From positions 143,970,538-144,034,537 of the forward strand of contig CM060961.1 in the NCBI GenBank assembly GCA_030765045.1: a stretch of DNA of 64,000 bases. Reading direction: 5' to 3'. Below the pieces are notes generated by a model. It was given only the letters and a program-made list of their open reading frames with translations, was not told the DNA's origin and searched no databases. Shown piece by piece: positions 23,001-28,504 of the stretch. The first letter of the stretch is position 1; every line of letters begins with the position of its first letter. The stretch comes from Tenodera sinensis (lineage: Eukaryota > Arthropoda > Insecta > Mantodea > Mantidae). A program made the position numbers and the translations under genes.

Positions 23001-24289
23001 AGCACAAGTAGTTTGCAGTTTCTTCCAGTAAATGCTATTCCTAATTACCAAAATGTGTAATTCTCTGTTTAGAAATCAAACTTCTCAAACAAAAATTCCA
23101 TTAGAACATTCATAATACTAAACCACTAACATTATTATTATTACTATTTATGAAGAAAACATAAATTGACTTGATTTTTTTTCCTAACCTATAAGAGACA
23201 ATAATCTGGATTACCCACAGAGAGGTAATAAGCAAGAATATACTGCTCCATGGGCGTCATGAAAGGGGAGCAAGGGGGGGCCGGTTGGTCAACTTAATGT
23301 GCAATCAATTACTGACTATTAAGCTACTATTTTAATTTTAATGTAGAGATCAATTTTTATTTAGCGCAAATTAATATAGTTATATGCATCAAATATTGAC
23401 CCCCCCCCCCCTTAGAAAAATGTCTGCCGACGCTCATGACTGCTTCTGCAAAATGAGATTATATTGACAGTGCATGTAAATATCAACCATCAGCAGACAC
23501 TCCATGCCATCTCTAGAAGTTCCAGAAAACTACTTGGGCCATTCCTATATGCTGTTTGAAAATTGTGTTGTAAAAATCTTCCATAAGGTGACTTGAATGA
23601 AAATAAATTAATATATTAACAACTATTAAAGCAGAAGCAATGCTTCCCTTGCTTCTGTGGAATGTATACCCTGTCTTATAAACCTTGTACATCTCTTTCT
23701 TCTGTTGTTTTAGTACTTCAGAAAAAGTGGTATATTACCAGATGTTGAAACAGTGCATGGCATAAACATGAGAGACAGTAAAGCATGCATATGTAATTAA
23801 CACACTAACACGAGTATTATTATGCTAACTCTAATATAGGTACTTTACTTTCTATGTCTACTTACCTGGGAGAATGTGTATGAGCCTGCATTCCATCCTC
23901 CAATAGCTACCATGATCTTGGTAGATGGATTTTTCTCTCTAAGTTTAACAAATCGTTTCAGGGCACCCTTGTCAATGTCGTTCCATGAATCGTAGATAAT
24001 CACAGAACCATCAGAGCCAACATTCTCAAATGTGTAAACAAGATGAGTGCAGAGAGTGGGGTCAATGTTTTCTACATCATATTTGCCCTCTCCTGGGCGG
24101 TAGACTGCCCAGCTTCCATAGTAACATACCACTCGATCTGTAGGGGACAAGAATCATAACCATTCAATTCTTATATTGGATTGCTTCTCCATATATTCTT
24201 TTACACTAAAAATACATGGACTTACATCCCTCTGCTGCAACACAGCTAGCCAAAAGGGCCACACCAAGTAGGGACCACAGAAACTGCAT
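1722..24289 (-). CDS. Secreted chitinase, GH18 + CBM14, complete nine-exon CDS
   Basis: Endo-acting chitinase that hydrolyses beta-1,4 GlcNAc links in chitin of cuticle or peritrophic matrix, secreted outside the cell. Nine coding exons on the minus strand join in phase to 490 residues. Residues 1-19 (MQFLWSLLGVALLASCVAA) are a signal peptide. The GH18 barrel spans about 22-389, with KIMVAIGGWNAGS at 95-107, FDGFDVDWEYP at 136-146 (acid/base Glu144), MAYDLHG at 207-213 and AMIWSVETDD at 356-365. A Pro/Thr linker with three TEPPV repeats (390-434) leads to a CBM14 with six cysteines (437, 449, 455, 469, 482, 490). All catalytic residues are present, so it should be active. The single GH18 plus single CBM14 layout fits insect digestive or moulting chitinases; the group cannot be fixed by eye. 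The start ATG follows a likely 5'-UTR splice acceptor. Confidence 0.95.
2335..2560 (-). mobile_element. tRNA-derived SINE (family with GTCGTTAAA-type 3' end)
   Basis: Read on the minus strand, a tRNA-like head has A box TGGCTCAGTTGG and B box GGGTTCAAATCC (about 2550-2480). A body follows with CTGGCATGTAAAATAAC and CCGGCGACGCTGATG, and a tail with GGTCGTTAAACAACAAAA. I recall closely similar SINEs in cockroach and termite sequences, but that is from memory only. It lies in the last chitinase intron, in the same orientation as the gene. Confidence 0.75.
3372..3545 (+). mobile_element. Degenerate SINE of the 22.3-kb family
   Basis: It has GGTGGTTCACCGGGTAAATG, then an A-box-like GCAGCTCATTGGTTAGAGC, a decayed B box (GTTTTGAATCTC) and the 3' motif TTTTTCAGTCTCATTCTAC. 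The same order occurs at 56525-56720 and, better kept, at 22138-22466. It is old, with many substitutions. Confidence 0.6.
4040..4160 (+). mobile_element. Decayed tRNA-derived SINE fragment
   Basis: It contains GGTCTGTGGTTTGAATCCCA, which matches the B-box region of the SINE at 22.3 kb, preceded by a weak A-box-like stretch and followed by ATTTTCAAGTATGATTC. Its boundaries are unclear; it abuts the Penelope-like fragment that follows. Confidence 0.5.
4165..4515 (+). mobile_element. Penelope-like element 3' end (family A2)
   Basis: A short frame reads NRDRGLQLSPAWTIAMKHI, matching the segment downstream of the GIY-YIG domain in the PLE at 42.6 kb (EEGLKLNRIWQTAL). A noncoding 3' region follows with CTGACGAAGGCCAT, a loop, then ATGGCCGAAAGC (a 6-bp hairpin at 4434-4455). 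It ends in GCCCGTGAAACTTTAATAAAG, resembling the GCCGTGAAAGC...TTTGATAAAG ends of family A. Reverse transcriptase and endonuclease are missing (5' truncation). Confidence 0.6.
5415..5549 (-). CDS. Chitinase coding exon 8 (GH18 motif IV)
   Basis: The acceptor ATTTCAG|TCAC is at 5549 and the donor GAAAGA|GTAAGT at 5415. The 135 nt encode residues 345-389 with GGAMIWSVETDDFHGKCG, the last barrel strand carrying the conserved substrate-floor Trp359. Confidence 0.95.
6085..6990 (+). pseudogene. Mariner-type transposase pseudogene
   Basis: Broken reading frames resemble mariner transposase in order: a second helix-turn-helix segment (GHPKIAITDVNIAAVQAIHQ), LTPNQKQCIAWCRKSLEKFQ, the first catalytic region (DDEFWIYYYDPEKKSQS, near 6450-6505), a mid region (WLLVVFLFPKTDYIVTVAL), and a C-terminal region (FLSEEAMEYYKKSGF). 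Several stops and frameshifts make it inactive. The N-terminal domain and terminal repeats were not found. It sits in a chitinase intron (exon 7 to exon 8), antisense to the gene. Confidence 0.8.
7095..7400 (-). pseudogene. Second mariner-like fragment, opposite strand
   Basis: On the minus strand VSDIPPSGHPLVSDKKMETV, ALAEAD*NFTVHELAQNAG and MTSSTMLHILMDHLRM follow the DNA-binding region of mariner transposases. Stops interrupt it and no catalytic part is visible. It is distinct from the plus-strand copy just upstream. Confidence 0.55.
7440..8870. other. Intronic sequence, no recognised feature
   Basis: AT-rich intron between chitinase exons 7 and 8. A minus-strand frame at 8228-8004 contains CALCGKQY and other Cys/His pairs, but it has no recognisable domain and no visible splice context. 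I regard it as chance or old transposon debris. Confidence 0.4.
8876..8940 (-). mobile_element. Penelope-like family B terminal fragment
   Basis: AAAGGTGAGTCAATTAATAA at 8877-8896 matches the inverted left end of the PLE structure at 49841. The similarity continues for about 60 bp with substitutions (CGGAACATGT against CAGAACGTGT). Only the terminus remains. Confidence 0.65.
8941..9712. other. Intronic AT-rich stretch, nothing recognised
   Basis: I see only homopolymer runs (poly-T near 9310-9328 and 9462-9470) and no repeat, TIR or reading frame I can name. Confidence 0.4.
9713..9835 (-). CDS. Chitinase coding exon 7
   Basis: The acceptor GCATAG|ATCT is at 9835 and the donor CTGAAG|GTAAG at 9713. 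The 123 nt encode residues 304-344 (ICDFVKQGKWTEHW through GTQWVGYDNIKSIKLK). The WVGYDN turn is conserved in GH18 chitinases. Confidence 0.94.
10389..10574 (-). CDS. Chitinase coding exon 6
   Basis: The acceptor CTACAG|GATT is at 10574 and the donor AATGAG|GTAAT at 10389. The 186 nt encode residues 242-303, with LGMGTYGRSFTLAS (a strand of the barrel core) and GPYTREGGMLGYNE from the chitinase insertion domain. Confidence 0.95.
10632..11731 (+). mobile_element. Pogo/Tigger-like DNA transposon remnant, TA target
   Basis: The ends are imperfect inverted repeats: CAGTAGAATGCTGATAACCC at the left, and on the complement of the right end CAGTGGAGTTCCGATAACTC. TA dinucleotides flank both sides (10630-10631, 11732-11733). 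Inside, near 11355-11430, a broken frame (KKKRQVK then RLDKGKYI) resembles the start of the pogo/CENP-B-type helix-turn-helix. No catalytic DDE part is present, so this is an internally deleted copy. It lies in the chitinase intron between exons 5 and 6. Confidence 0.72.
11734..12363. other. Intronic stretch, nothing recognised
   Basis: AT-rich sequence with a short TAGGTGGATAGGTAGGT run near 12083. No coding frame or repeat ends were found. Confidence 0.35.
12364..12560 (+). mobile_element. Penelope-like 3' terminus with 60-bp perfect inverted repeat
   Basis: Arms 12364-12423 and 12458-12517 are perfect complements over 60 bp around a 34-nt loop. The arm contains GGGCTTGTGGGCCGTGGTCG, shared with the 3' region of the PLE at 43.2 kb. 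It is followed by ACGCCGGCTGTGAAAGCC, the family A terminal motif. The loop holds a diverged version of the GAAACGT hairpin region. This looks like two PLE 3' ends joined tail to tail with no coding sequence left. Confidence 0.7.
12575..12870 (+). mobile_element. Second Penelope-like inverted terminus
   Basis: Imperfect inverted arms of about 110 bp (about 12575-12690 and 12720-12835) share CCTTCTTCTTCCCAGA with its complement, and TACCACTGAAGATGTCTGC with its complement. The right arm leads into ACACCAGCCGTGAAAGCC and ACTTTGATAAAG, the same end as at 43.28 kb. It lies directly after the 12364 copy, so two related termini sit in tandem. Confidence 0.68.
13095..13221 (-). CDS. Chitinase coding exon 5 (GH18 motif III)
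   Basis: The acceptor TTTTCAG|ATAC is at 13221 and the donor AATGTG|GTAAG at 13095. It completes codon 199 and encodes residues 199-241 with the conserved MAYDLHGSWE segment. The TGENAPLYAGPAD loop is typical of the family. It ends in phase 0. Confidence 0.95.
13328..13406. mobile_element. 47-bp palindromic insertion with 16-bp TSD
   Basis: acagtgcaataactgt occurs at 13328-13343 and again at 13391-13406. The 47 bp between them hold a perfect 32-bp palindrome (13351-13382), AGCTTTCACGGCGAAC joined to its complement. GCCGTGAAAGC is the terminal motif of PLE family A (12.5, 12.85 and 43.3 kb), so this is probably a minimal head-to-head pair of PLE ends. Next to chitinase exon 5, inside the intron. 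Confidence 0.75.
14291..16864 (+). mobile_element. hAT transposon (ZMYM1-like transposase), 8-bp TSD
   Basis: The terminal repeat CAGTGGCGGCT at 14291 matches the complement of AGCCGCCACTA ending at 16864. The 8-bp duplication ctgtttta flanks both ends (14283-14290, 16865-16872). The 2574-bp length is near full size for a hAT. It lies in the chitinase intron between exons 4 and 5, antisense to the gene. Confidence 0.9.
14750..16790 (+). pseudogene. hAT transposase pseudogene (ZMYM1/DUF4371-like)
   Basis: Fragmented frames read in family order. N-terminal: NVFSVPHRIKLSI and CELGYVGKSF. Middle: EFVSILADETIDISE (catalytic Asp region, about 15370-15415) and IGQSYDGAAAMSGVLNGVQA (about 15577-15640). 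C-terminal dimerisation segment: PEQCFSCLKMVKFYLRNTMG and LAMLSIEKSMI (about 16595-16705). At least six stops or frameshifts disrupt it, so it is not functional. The order matches transposases annotated as zinc finger MYM-type protein 1-like. Confidence 0.85.
16873..18060. other. Intronic stretch with a possible decayed SINE near 17.7-17.9 kb
   Basis: Mostly featureless. At 17719-17895 AAGTGGCGACCCCATTG and, on the complement, a GGGATTAGCTCAATGCTTAA stretch suggest an old tRNA-like SINE in minus orientation, but the B box is not convincing. Confidence 0.3.
18062..18189. repeat. Perfect 128-bp spacerless palindrome
   Basis: Two 64-bp arms (18062-18125, 18126-18189) are exact reverse complements with no spacer; the centre is CAAAG|CTTTG. 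It lies 90 bp from chitinase exon 4 inside the intron. No TSD or known element end is evident at its borders. Confidence 0.92.
18280..18407 (-). CDS. Chitinase coding exon 4
   Basis: The acceptor TTTCTAG|GAAGC is at 18407 and the donor GAATAA|GTGAGT at 18280. It encodes residues 157-198 plus two bases of codon 199 (EALIELLKLLRPKF through SYDVPGLN), a GH18 barrel segment. The 5.06-kb intron that follows holds a 128-bp perfect palindrome, a hAT element and a small palindromic insertion. Confidence 0.94.
18751..18882 (-). CDS. Chitinase coding exon 3 (catalytic motif II)
   Basis: The acceptor ATTTGCAG|GTGG is at 18882 and the donor GATAAG|GTAATG at 18751. The 132 nt encode residues 113-156, including FDGFDVDWEYP: the DxxDxDxE signature with Asp137, Asp140, Asp142 and proton donor Glu144 all intact. 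The 4.98-kb intron before it contains the hAT element at 19909 and the SINE cluster at 21.5-22.5 kb. Confidence 0.96.
18890..19900. other. Intronic stretch, no supported feature
   Basis: It contains a short (GTAT)n tract at 19789-19815 next to GTCCCACAAGTAATGGGAC, which resembles some mariner ends but has no partner that I found. Confidence 0.35.
19909..21417 (-). mobile_element. Internally deleted hAT transposon, 8-bp TSD
   Basis: The left end CAGTGATGTCAAGG and the right end TTGACACCACTG (19909 and 21417) form a TIR with one mismatch in 12. The exact 8-bp TSD acttagaa lies at 19901-19908 and 21418-21425. At 1509 bp it is too short for a full transposase; only the C-terminal portion remains, on the minus strand. 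Confidence 0.9.
20738..21247 (-). pseudogene. hAT transposase C-terminal fragment (GTF2IRD2/ZBED-like)
   Basis: An open frame of about 165 residues without its N-terminal half. It contains NLIPKTAKTMTMYGSTYLCE then QGFSIMQLLKTRHKSRL and SDSNLTSSLRICLCNIIEP. That is the hAT dimerisation signature (FGSTYxCEQxFSxMxxxKxxxRxxLxD) found in proteins annotated as general transcription factor II-I repeat-like or SCAN-like. The catalytic residues and BED finger are absent through internal deletion. Confidence 0.85.
21512..21766 (-). mobile_element. tRNA-derived SINE, copy 1 of a three-copy cluster
   Basis: The minus strand shows A box TAGCTTAGTGGTTAGAGC and B box GTCTGTGGTTCAAATCCCAG. The upstream arm includes CACCATTGGGGTAATTGTCT. 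The 3' end is truncated compared with the next copy. It shares more than 95% identity by eye with copies 2 and 3. Confidence 0.85.
21771..22091 (-). mobile_element. tRNA-derived SINE, copy 2
   Basis: Full unit: the 3' tail read on the minus strand ends TTTGTTGGCATAAATA, and the tRNA-like core has TAGCTCAGTGGTTAGAGC and GGTTCAAATCCC. A roughly 150-bp segment upstream of the tRNA core is also shared, so the tRNA-like part is internal, unlike a typical 5'-tRNA SINE. Confidence 0.88.
22138..22466 (+). mobile_element. tRNA-derived SINE, copy 3 (inverted against copy 2)
   Basis: The same unit on the plus strand, separated from copy 2 by an AT-only linker (22092-22137). Together they form an inverted repeat with arms of about 320 bp inside chitinase intron 2. 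The tail is GTTGGCATAAATAAATA. Confidence 0.88.
22470..23248. other. Intronic stretch, nothing recognised
   Basis: AT-rich DNA between the SINE cluster and the MITE; no frame, TIR or repeat that I can name. Confidence 0.35.
23249..23438 (+). mobile_element. MITE of the CATGGGCGTC family, copy 1
   Basis: It begins CATGGGCGTC and ends GACGCTCATG, with G-rich and C-rich subterminal runs (GGGGGGG at 23274-23280, poly-C at 23400-23411). Its flanks, actgctc and actgcttc, are an imperfect TSD. Two copies with perfect 8-bp TSDs are at 51443 and 51763. It is noncoding. Confidence 0.78.
23866..24137 (-). CDS. Chitinase coding exon 2 (GH18 motif I)
   Basis: The acceptor CCTACAG|ATCG is at 24137 and the donor CCCAG|GTAAG at 23866. 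It encodes residues 22-112, starting with the barrel strand YRVVCYYGSWAVYR and containing the substrate-binding motif KIMVAIGGWNAGS. It is 272 nt long; with exon 1 (64 coding nt) the phase closes exactly at codon 112. Confidence 0.95.
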
Positions 24290-24298
24290 TGTTAGGCT
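24226..24298 (-). CDS. Chitinase coding exon 1 (signal peptide)
   Basis: The ATG is at 24289 and encodes a hydrophobic 19-residue signal peptide ending SCVAA, then EG and the first base of codon 22. The donor is GGAT|GTAAG at 24226/24225. Upstream of the ATG a pyrimidine-rich stretch ends in CCAG|AGCC at about 24298, a likely acceptor, so there should be at least one untranslated exon further right. I could not identify that exon or a promoter. Confidence 0.9.
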
Positions 24299-24523
24299 CT
24301 GGAAAAGAATAAATGTTTTAATAGGATTTACTTAACTCCTGCATTTCCATATGTTCAATACCAAACAATCTGTATTTATAAATTAGGACAATCCTTGCTC
24401 CTTTGATTTAAGACCTTACAACCTATTGGGGCTTACTAATTAATAGTATCTATACATACATGATTTCCAGAAAGAAATAAGCAAATTTCCCATTTAGAAC
24501 ATAGGTACTTGATTGGGCTTTCA

Positions 24524-24780
24524 GCCCGCCTCTGTAGCGTGATGGTTAGCATGTCTGCCTCACGTTCAAGAGGTCGCGAGTTCGAATCTCGCCTAGGGTA
24601 AGTTATCCGGGTAAGGTTTTTTCCGAGGTTTTCCCTACCCTGAGAAGACGAATGTCGGGTAACTTAAAGCTCCATGGACCTTGGGCTCATTTGAGCATCA
24701 TTTCACCCACTTCATTTCATTCATTCGTCCGATATGACACAATGTTGGAGGACGTTAATTTAAAAAAAAAAAAAAAAAAA
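24524..24780 (+). mobile_element. tRNA-derived SINE with poly(A) tail and 12-bp TSD
   Basis: The A box is in GTGATGGTTAGCATGTCTGC and the B box in GCGAGTTCGAATCTCGC. The body ends TTGGAGGACGTTAATTT, then about 18 A. The TSD attgggctttca is at 24512-24523 and 24781-24792. A 5'-truncated inverted copy is at 57144-57345. It lies upstream of the chitinase start. Confidence 0.9.
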
Positions 24781-24808
24781 ATTGGGCTTTCACATCCCTT
24801 CAATTCTA

Positions 24809-25369
24809 CAGTAGAACCCTGCTAATCTGAATCCCACAAATCAAACATTCTGGATAATATGAACACAAAATCCATAATTGAAGTGATTAGTGACTTTCCT
24901 AACATCAAATTCAATAGTCAATTTTGTAGCACTTTCCCCCTTGTCAAGTCACTTCCGGTTTTTCTTTTAACATACAGCAACAGTTTTCATTTGGTTGACA
25001 TCATAGTGCATTGTATAACCAAAACAAGCACCTGTTCTTTATTAATTTGAGCCAAAAGCATAAATTACTGTAGAATGACCACTAACAATGGTGAAACAAA
25101 CTGAACTACCTACATACTGCCACTATCACATGCAATTGGCTATGTCTACAGATCAGAAGAATACATTGTTGTTATATTGAATACATTATCATTATATTGT
25201 GCATGGTAACTTTAATATTGTCACTTCCTCACATCACTATGTTACCTTGTGACTGCTAATCCTATAGCTGAATTTATATACACTTTTTTTCATTTTTTGG
25301 ATAGTCCTAACATTTCAGAACCCAAACAGATCACGCCTTCAATTAATTTGGTTTATCAGGGTTCTACTG
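24809..25369 (+). mobile_element. Pogo-like MITE, TA target
   Basis: The left end CAGTAGAACCCTGCTAATCT and the complement of the right end CAGTAGAACCCTGATAAACC form a TIR flanked by TA (24807-24808, 25370-25371). The 561-bp interior has no transposase. The right flank of the 24524 SINE TSD lies 15 bp away. Confidence 0.85.
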
Positions 25370-25371
25370 TA

Positions 25372-25804
25372 TCTACAAGAAAGTGAAGACAATGTTATGC
25401 TAGTGTGTTTGCACTAGGTATGCTATATGAAATTGAAATTTCACACAAAAGCTCTTCATTTTATTAAATAACTACATCATAAAATAATAAATATTTTAGC
25501 TTTCACAAAGCATTTCATTTATGTCTGCTTGAAAGCAAAAATACCTATTGCATTTAAAAATGTTGCAATATATATAGCAACAGATATTGCTTATTTCAGT
25601 CTGATTTCAGCCCTTTGTATTCTTTGGAAGCCAATCAGACAAAAAGGGTGCAGCAATTCTGCTGAAATTTGCTCCATGTTATGTTGAACATACAAGTCCT
25701 TCACAATTATCTATTGGCCATTTGAACTACAAAATATTTTGTAATAAAACCTCTTCTCATGGGAATAAGCATTTAAAATTCAAAATAACATGTGAATTTT
25801 TAAA
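25372..25804. other. Intergenic, nothing recognised
   Basis: No coding frame or repeat. It could hold the chitinase promoter or an untranslated exon, but I found no TATA/initiator pair I would defend. Confidence 0.3.
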
Positions 25805-25806
25805 TA

Positions 25807-27036
25807 CATCGGTCATTCAAATATAAACGTTAATTTCTTTTTTATATAGTTGTTGATTAAACATGTACACAAGTAACACCTTCACTATTGCTCTACATAA
25901 CTTCCTTCACTCTGTACACATTTTGGCCAATGTTTGAATATTCCTTGTTCAAAAAAAGTTTGAGGGCATGCCATCAACCAATTGTACACATAATCCTTAA
26001 GGTCTTCATCATTTCCCTCTGAGCATTCTTTCATGGGCACAAACAAAAAGTATTCTGGGGGGACAGGTCTGGACTGTAGGCAGGGTGGTTAAGGATTTCC
26101 CAGTGCATGTCCTCCAGTCAAATTTGCAGTGTGAGGTTTAACGTCTTGGAGAAGGTTGACATTTCTGATGGGCATACAGTGTTTTGGTAGGCAGCTTTTG
26201 CTGACCTTAATAATTGGCAATAGTAAGCTGCATTCATTGTGTGTCAATCATAAAGAAAATCAAGGATTAAAACTCCTGTTTAGTTAAAAACACAGTTGTG
26301 ATAACCTTTCCAGCTGAGGGATGGATTTTGGCTTTCACTGAGCAAGCTTCATCCTTTCTTTGCCATTCTTTGCTCTCCATTTTGGATTCTGAAGTATAGT
26401 GATGAACTGATGTCTCAACACATGTAACGATGTGCTTCAAAAAAATCCTCCCCTTCTTCCTGGTATCCATTCAGAAGCCTCTTACAGATCTCCAACCTAA
26501 CTTGTTTTTGCTGCATCCAGCATTAATTTTTCTAAATCCAAGATGTTCACTGATAATGGGATGAGCAATCCCAATGCTGACACCCACTTCTGATTCAACT
26601 TCTTCAACAGTGCAGCGGCGATCACCTTCAATAAGCTCTTGAATGGCACAGATATTGTCATGGGAGACTTGACCTTGGGTGTCGAGCATGACCTTCGTTT
26701 TCCACAATTTCTTGGCCACCCTTGAATTGTCTGGCCCAAGTAAACACTCGATTCTGGGAGAGTGTAGTGCCTCCAAGCCGCACCTTCAAATGAGTTAAAA
26801 TCTCCAAGGGTTTAACCCCTTCATTGGTTAAAAACTTTATAATAATGTGTTGCACAACAGACAAAGGAACCTCTTGTTTGCTTCTGGCTGTACTGGTGCC
26901 AAAACCTAGCCAATCAGACAATCAAGCTGGTTCCCCCTCCCTAACACATTGACCTTCAACCCCACACTCCATCATCCTGCAGTATGCTTGCGCAGTATTA
27001 GGCAAAATTACTTCTCATGTTTGAATCACCCTCATG
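25807..27036 (-). mobile_element. Mariner transposon (SETMAR-type), about 1.23 kb
   Basis: Imperfect terminal repeats: GGTCATTCAAATATAAACGT near 25811 and, on the complement of the right end, GGTGATTCAAACATGAGAAG. The left end is next to a TA target. The length is right for a full mariner. Confidence 0.82.
25885..26921 (-). pseudogene. Mariner transposase pseudogene
   Basis: It begins near 26921 and runs through three frames. N-terminal HTH: IIKFLTNEGVKPLEILTHLK and FTWARQFKGGQEIVENEGHA. Second HTH: AIQELIEGDRRCTVEEVESE and HPIISEHLGFRKI. Catalytic part: FLKHIVTCVETSVHHYTSES (near 26440-26385). C-terminal: VKPHTANLTGGHALG, PVPPEYFLFVPMKECSEG and FFEQGIFKHWPKCVQSEG. The first catalytic Asp of the usual TCDE motif is Val (TCVE), and there are at least two frameshifts plus stops, so it is dead. 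Confidence 0.88.
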
Positions 27037-27494
27037 TTAATGAGAATGCTCTTTCACATTTATTTGCATATGTCTTCGAGAATTTCTCTGCCAACGTAAC
27101 ATTGTTTTAGTAAATTGGGTTAGTTGAATTATTTTTAATTAATATGATACTATTTAAGACACAAGATAAAACTTTGATAAAGCAGTTTGGTGCATGGAGC
27201 TATTTTTAAGAGCTTTTAAATCAAAATCAGAGATACCTCGCTCTAGAATTTTACTAACCAGAACTGGGTTAAATAGAGATACAAGGTTTATTGCTATAAA
27301 ATCAGTTTTGGGTTTAGAAATATGAGACATTTATTGGTTTCTTTTTTTTTCCAATTCTTTCTTTCTCCTCCACACTCTCAATTAAACATCTTTTCCATTC
27401 TAACAAGATAAATATTACATGTAAGTAGAATTTGCATATGAGGGTCACTCTGAAAATTTTGAGAATGAGTTGTGGTAAGCCAAAGTAATTCTTC

Positions 27495-28275
27495 TGATAC
27501 CGAAATTTAGATTTCCAATCGAATGGGCTTGATAAAGACACGTTTTAATTTAATTGCCGGATGTGAGATTTGCGATAAGTGTTAAGTAATAACATAAATA
27601 GATGATAGAGCAGGAAGTGTTGTAAGGTGAGCAAGATATGAGTAAATAATAGTCGTTAAATTTGTAGGATAAACGCATTATTGGTTTGAAATTAACGAGT
27701 CATGACGTCATACTACATAGTTTAAATACACGTTCGAAAGTCAGGTCTGCTAACCTTAAAAGTCGCGCGATATATTTAATAAAATATAAAGTAAACATCG
27801 TTTAATCCTAAAAAGGTAATTATATATTCGAAATTCATAAAAGAACATGTTATAATAGAAAGGGACATTTCTAAATTGCGGGAAAAGGAAATAGCATTTT
27901 GGATACGAGGCTTTCTTGGATGACGTCATGACATTCAAAATTGGAGAGAGAACGGTTTCTTAGCGTGGGTAAGAGAGAAAGCGTCTGGTCACTACCCAGA
28001 CCAGTACTGCACGTTGTGGAGTGCAGACGTGAGTGCGATTCTTCTGCGTGTAGCAGATCGGCATAGCTCCCGCATGTATCTAAGATGCAATAAATAGTAT
28101 GCAAAGGTTTCTTGGGTTGTCTATCACACACCTACGCAGACCCGAGATAAAATAAAGAGATCTCAAGCTGAGCTAGCGGGAAAGAACCAAATCAACGGGC
28201 GACAACGAGAACCGAACAACGACTTCAGCTTCAAATGGCGATCCAACCACGAGGACACAACGACTTTCCGCCTCA
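27495..28275 (+). repeat. 5' LTR of the Ty3/Gypsy-like element
   Basis: 781 bp, TGATAC...CCTCA (TG...CA). It is almost identical to 32940-33720; I saw two differences, both C to T at CpG. The target duplication cttc precedes the 5' LTR and follows the 3' LTR. TATA-like TATATTTAATAAAATA is near 27770, and AATAAA occurs near 28088 and 28151. The last 50 bp contain a PBS-like TGGCGATCCAACC. Confidence 0.92.
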
Positions 28276-28277
28276 AA

Positions 28278-28295
28278 TGGCGACCCAACGTGTGG
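28278..28295 (+). promoter_or_regulatory. Primer binding site
   Basis: TGGCGACCCAACGTGTGG begins 2 nt after the LTR end and starts with TGG, the complement of a tRNA CCA end. I cannot assign the tRNA by eye. Confidence 0.7.
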
Positions 28296-28408
28296 CGTCA
28301 AAAGAATGGACCAACCCCAAGACGACCAGGCCAGCATCGAACCAGCAGACAAGAAGGTGCCCAGCGTGTGAACATCTGTGAAACGTGTAGTGAACAACTT
28401 TAAGTGCA

Positions 28409-28410
<2 letters not shown>

Positions 28411-28442
<32 letters not shown>
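28411..28442 (+). repeat. Poly(A) tract in the retrotransposon leader
   Basis: About 32 A in the untranslated leader, about 60 nt before the first gag ATG. It is unusual inside an LTR element leader and could be a slippage expansion or an internal poly(A) carried in from RNA. Confidence 0.9.
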
Positions 28443-28444
<2 letters not shown>

Positions 28445-28504
28445 GAAATAGTGAAAATATTGAAAATTTTGGTGAGTAGAAAAACACATGTAAATAGCTT
28501 AGAA

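Noticed and set aside
24524..24600. Possible tRNA gene
   Set aside because: The TSD, poly(A) tail and a second truncated copy show it is the head of a SINE.
27871..28131. Minus-strand frame inside the LTR, repeated at 33316-33576
   Set aside because: Repeated only because the LTRs are repeated; it runs against the element's transcription and shows no domain.
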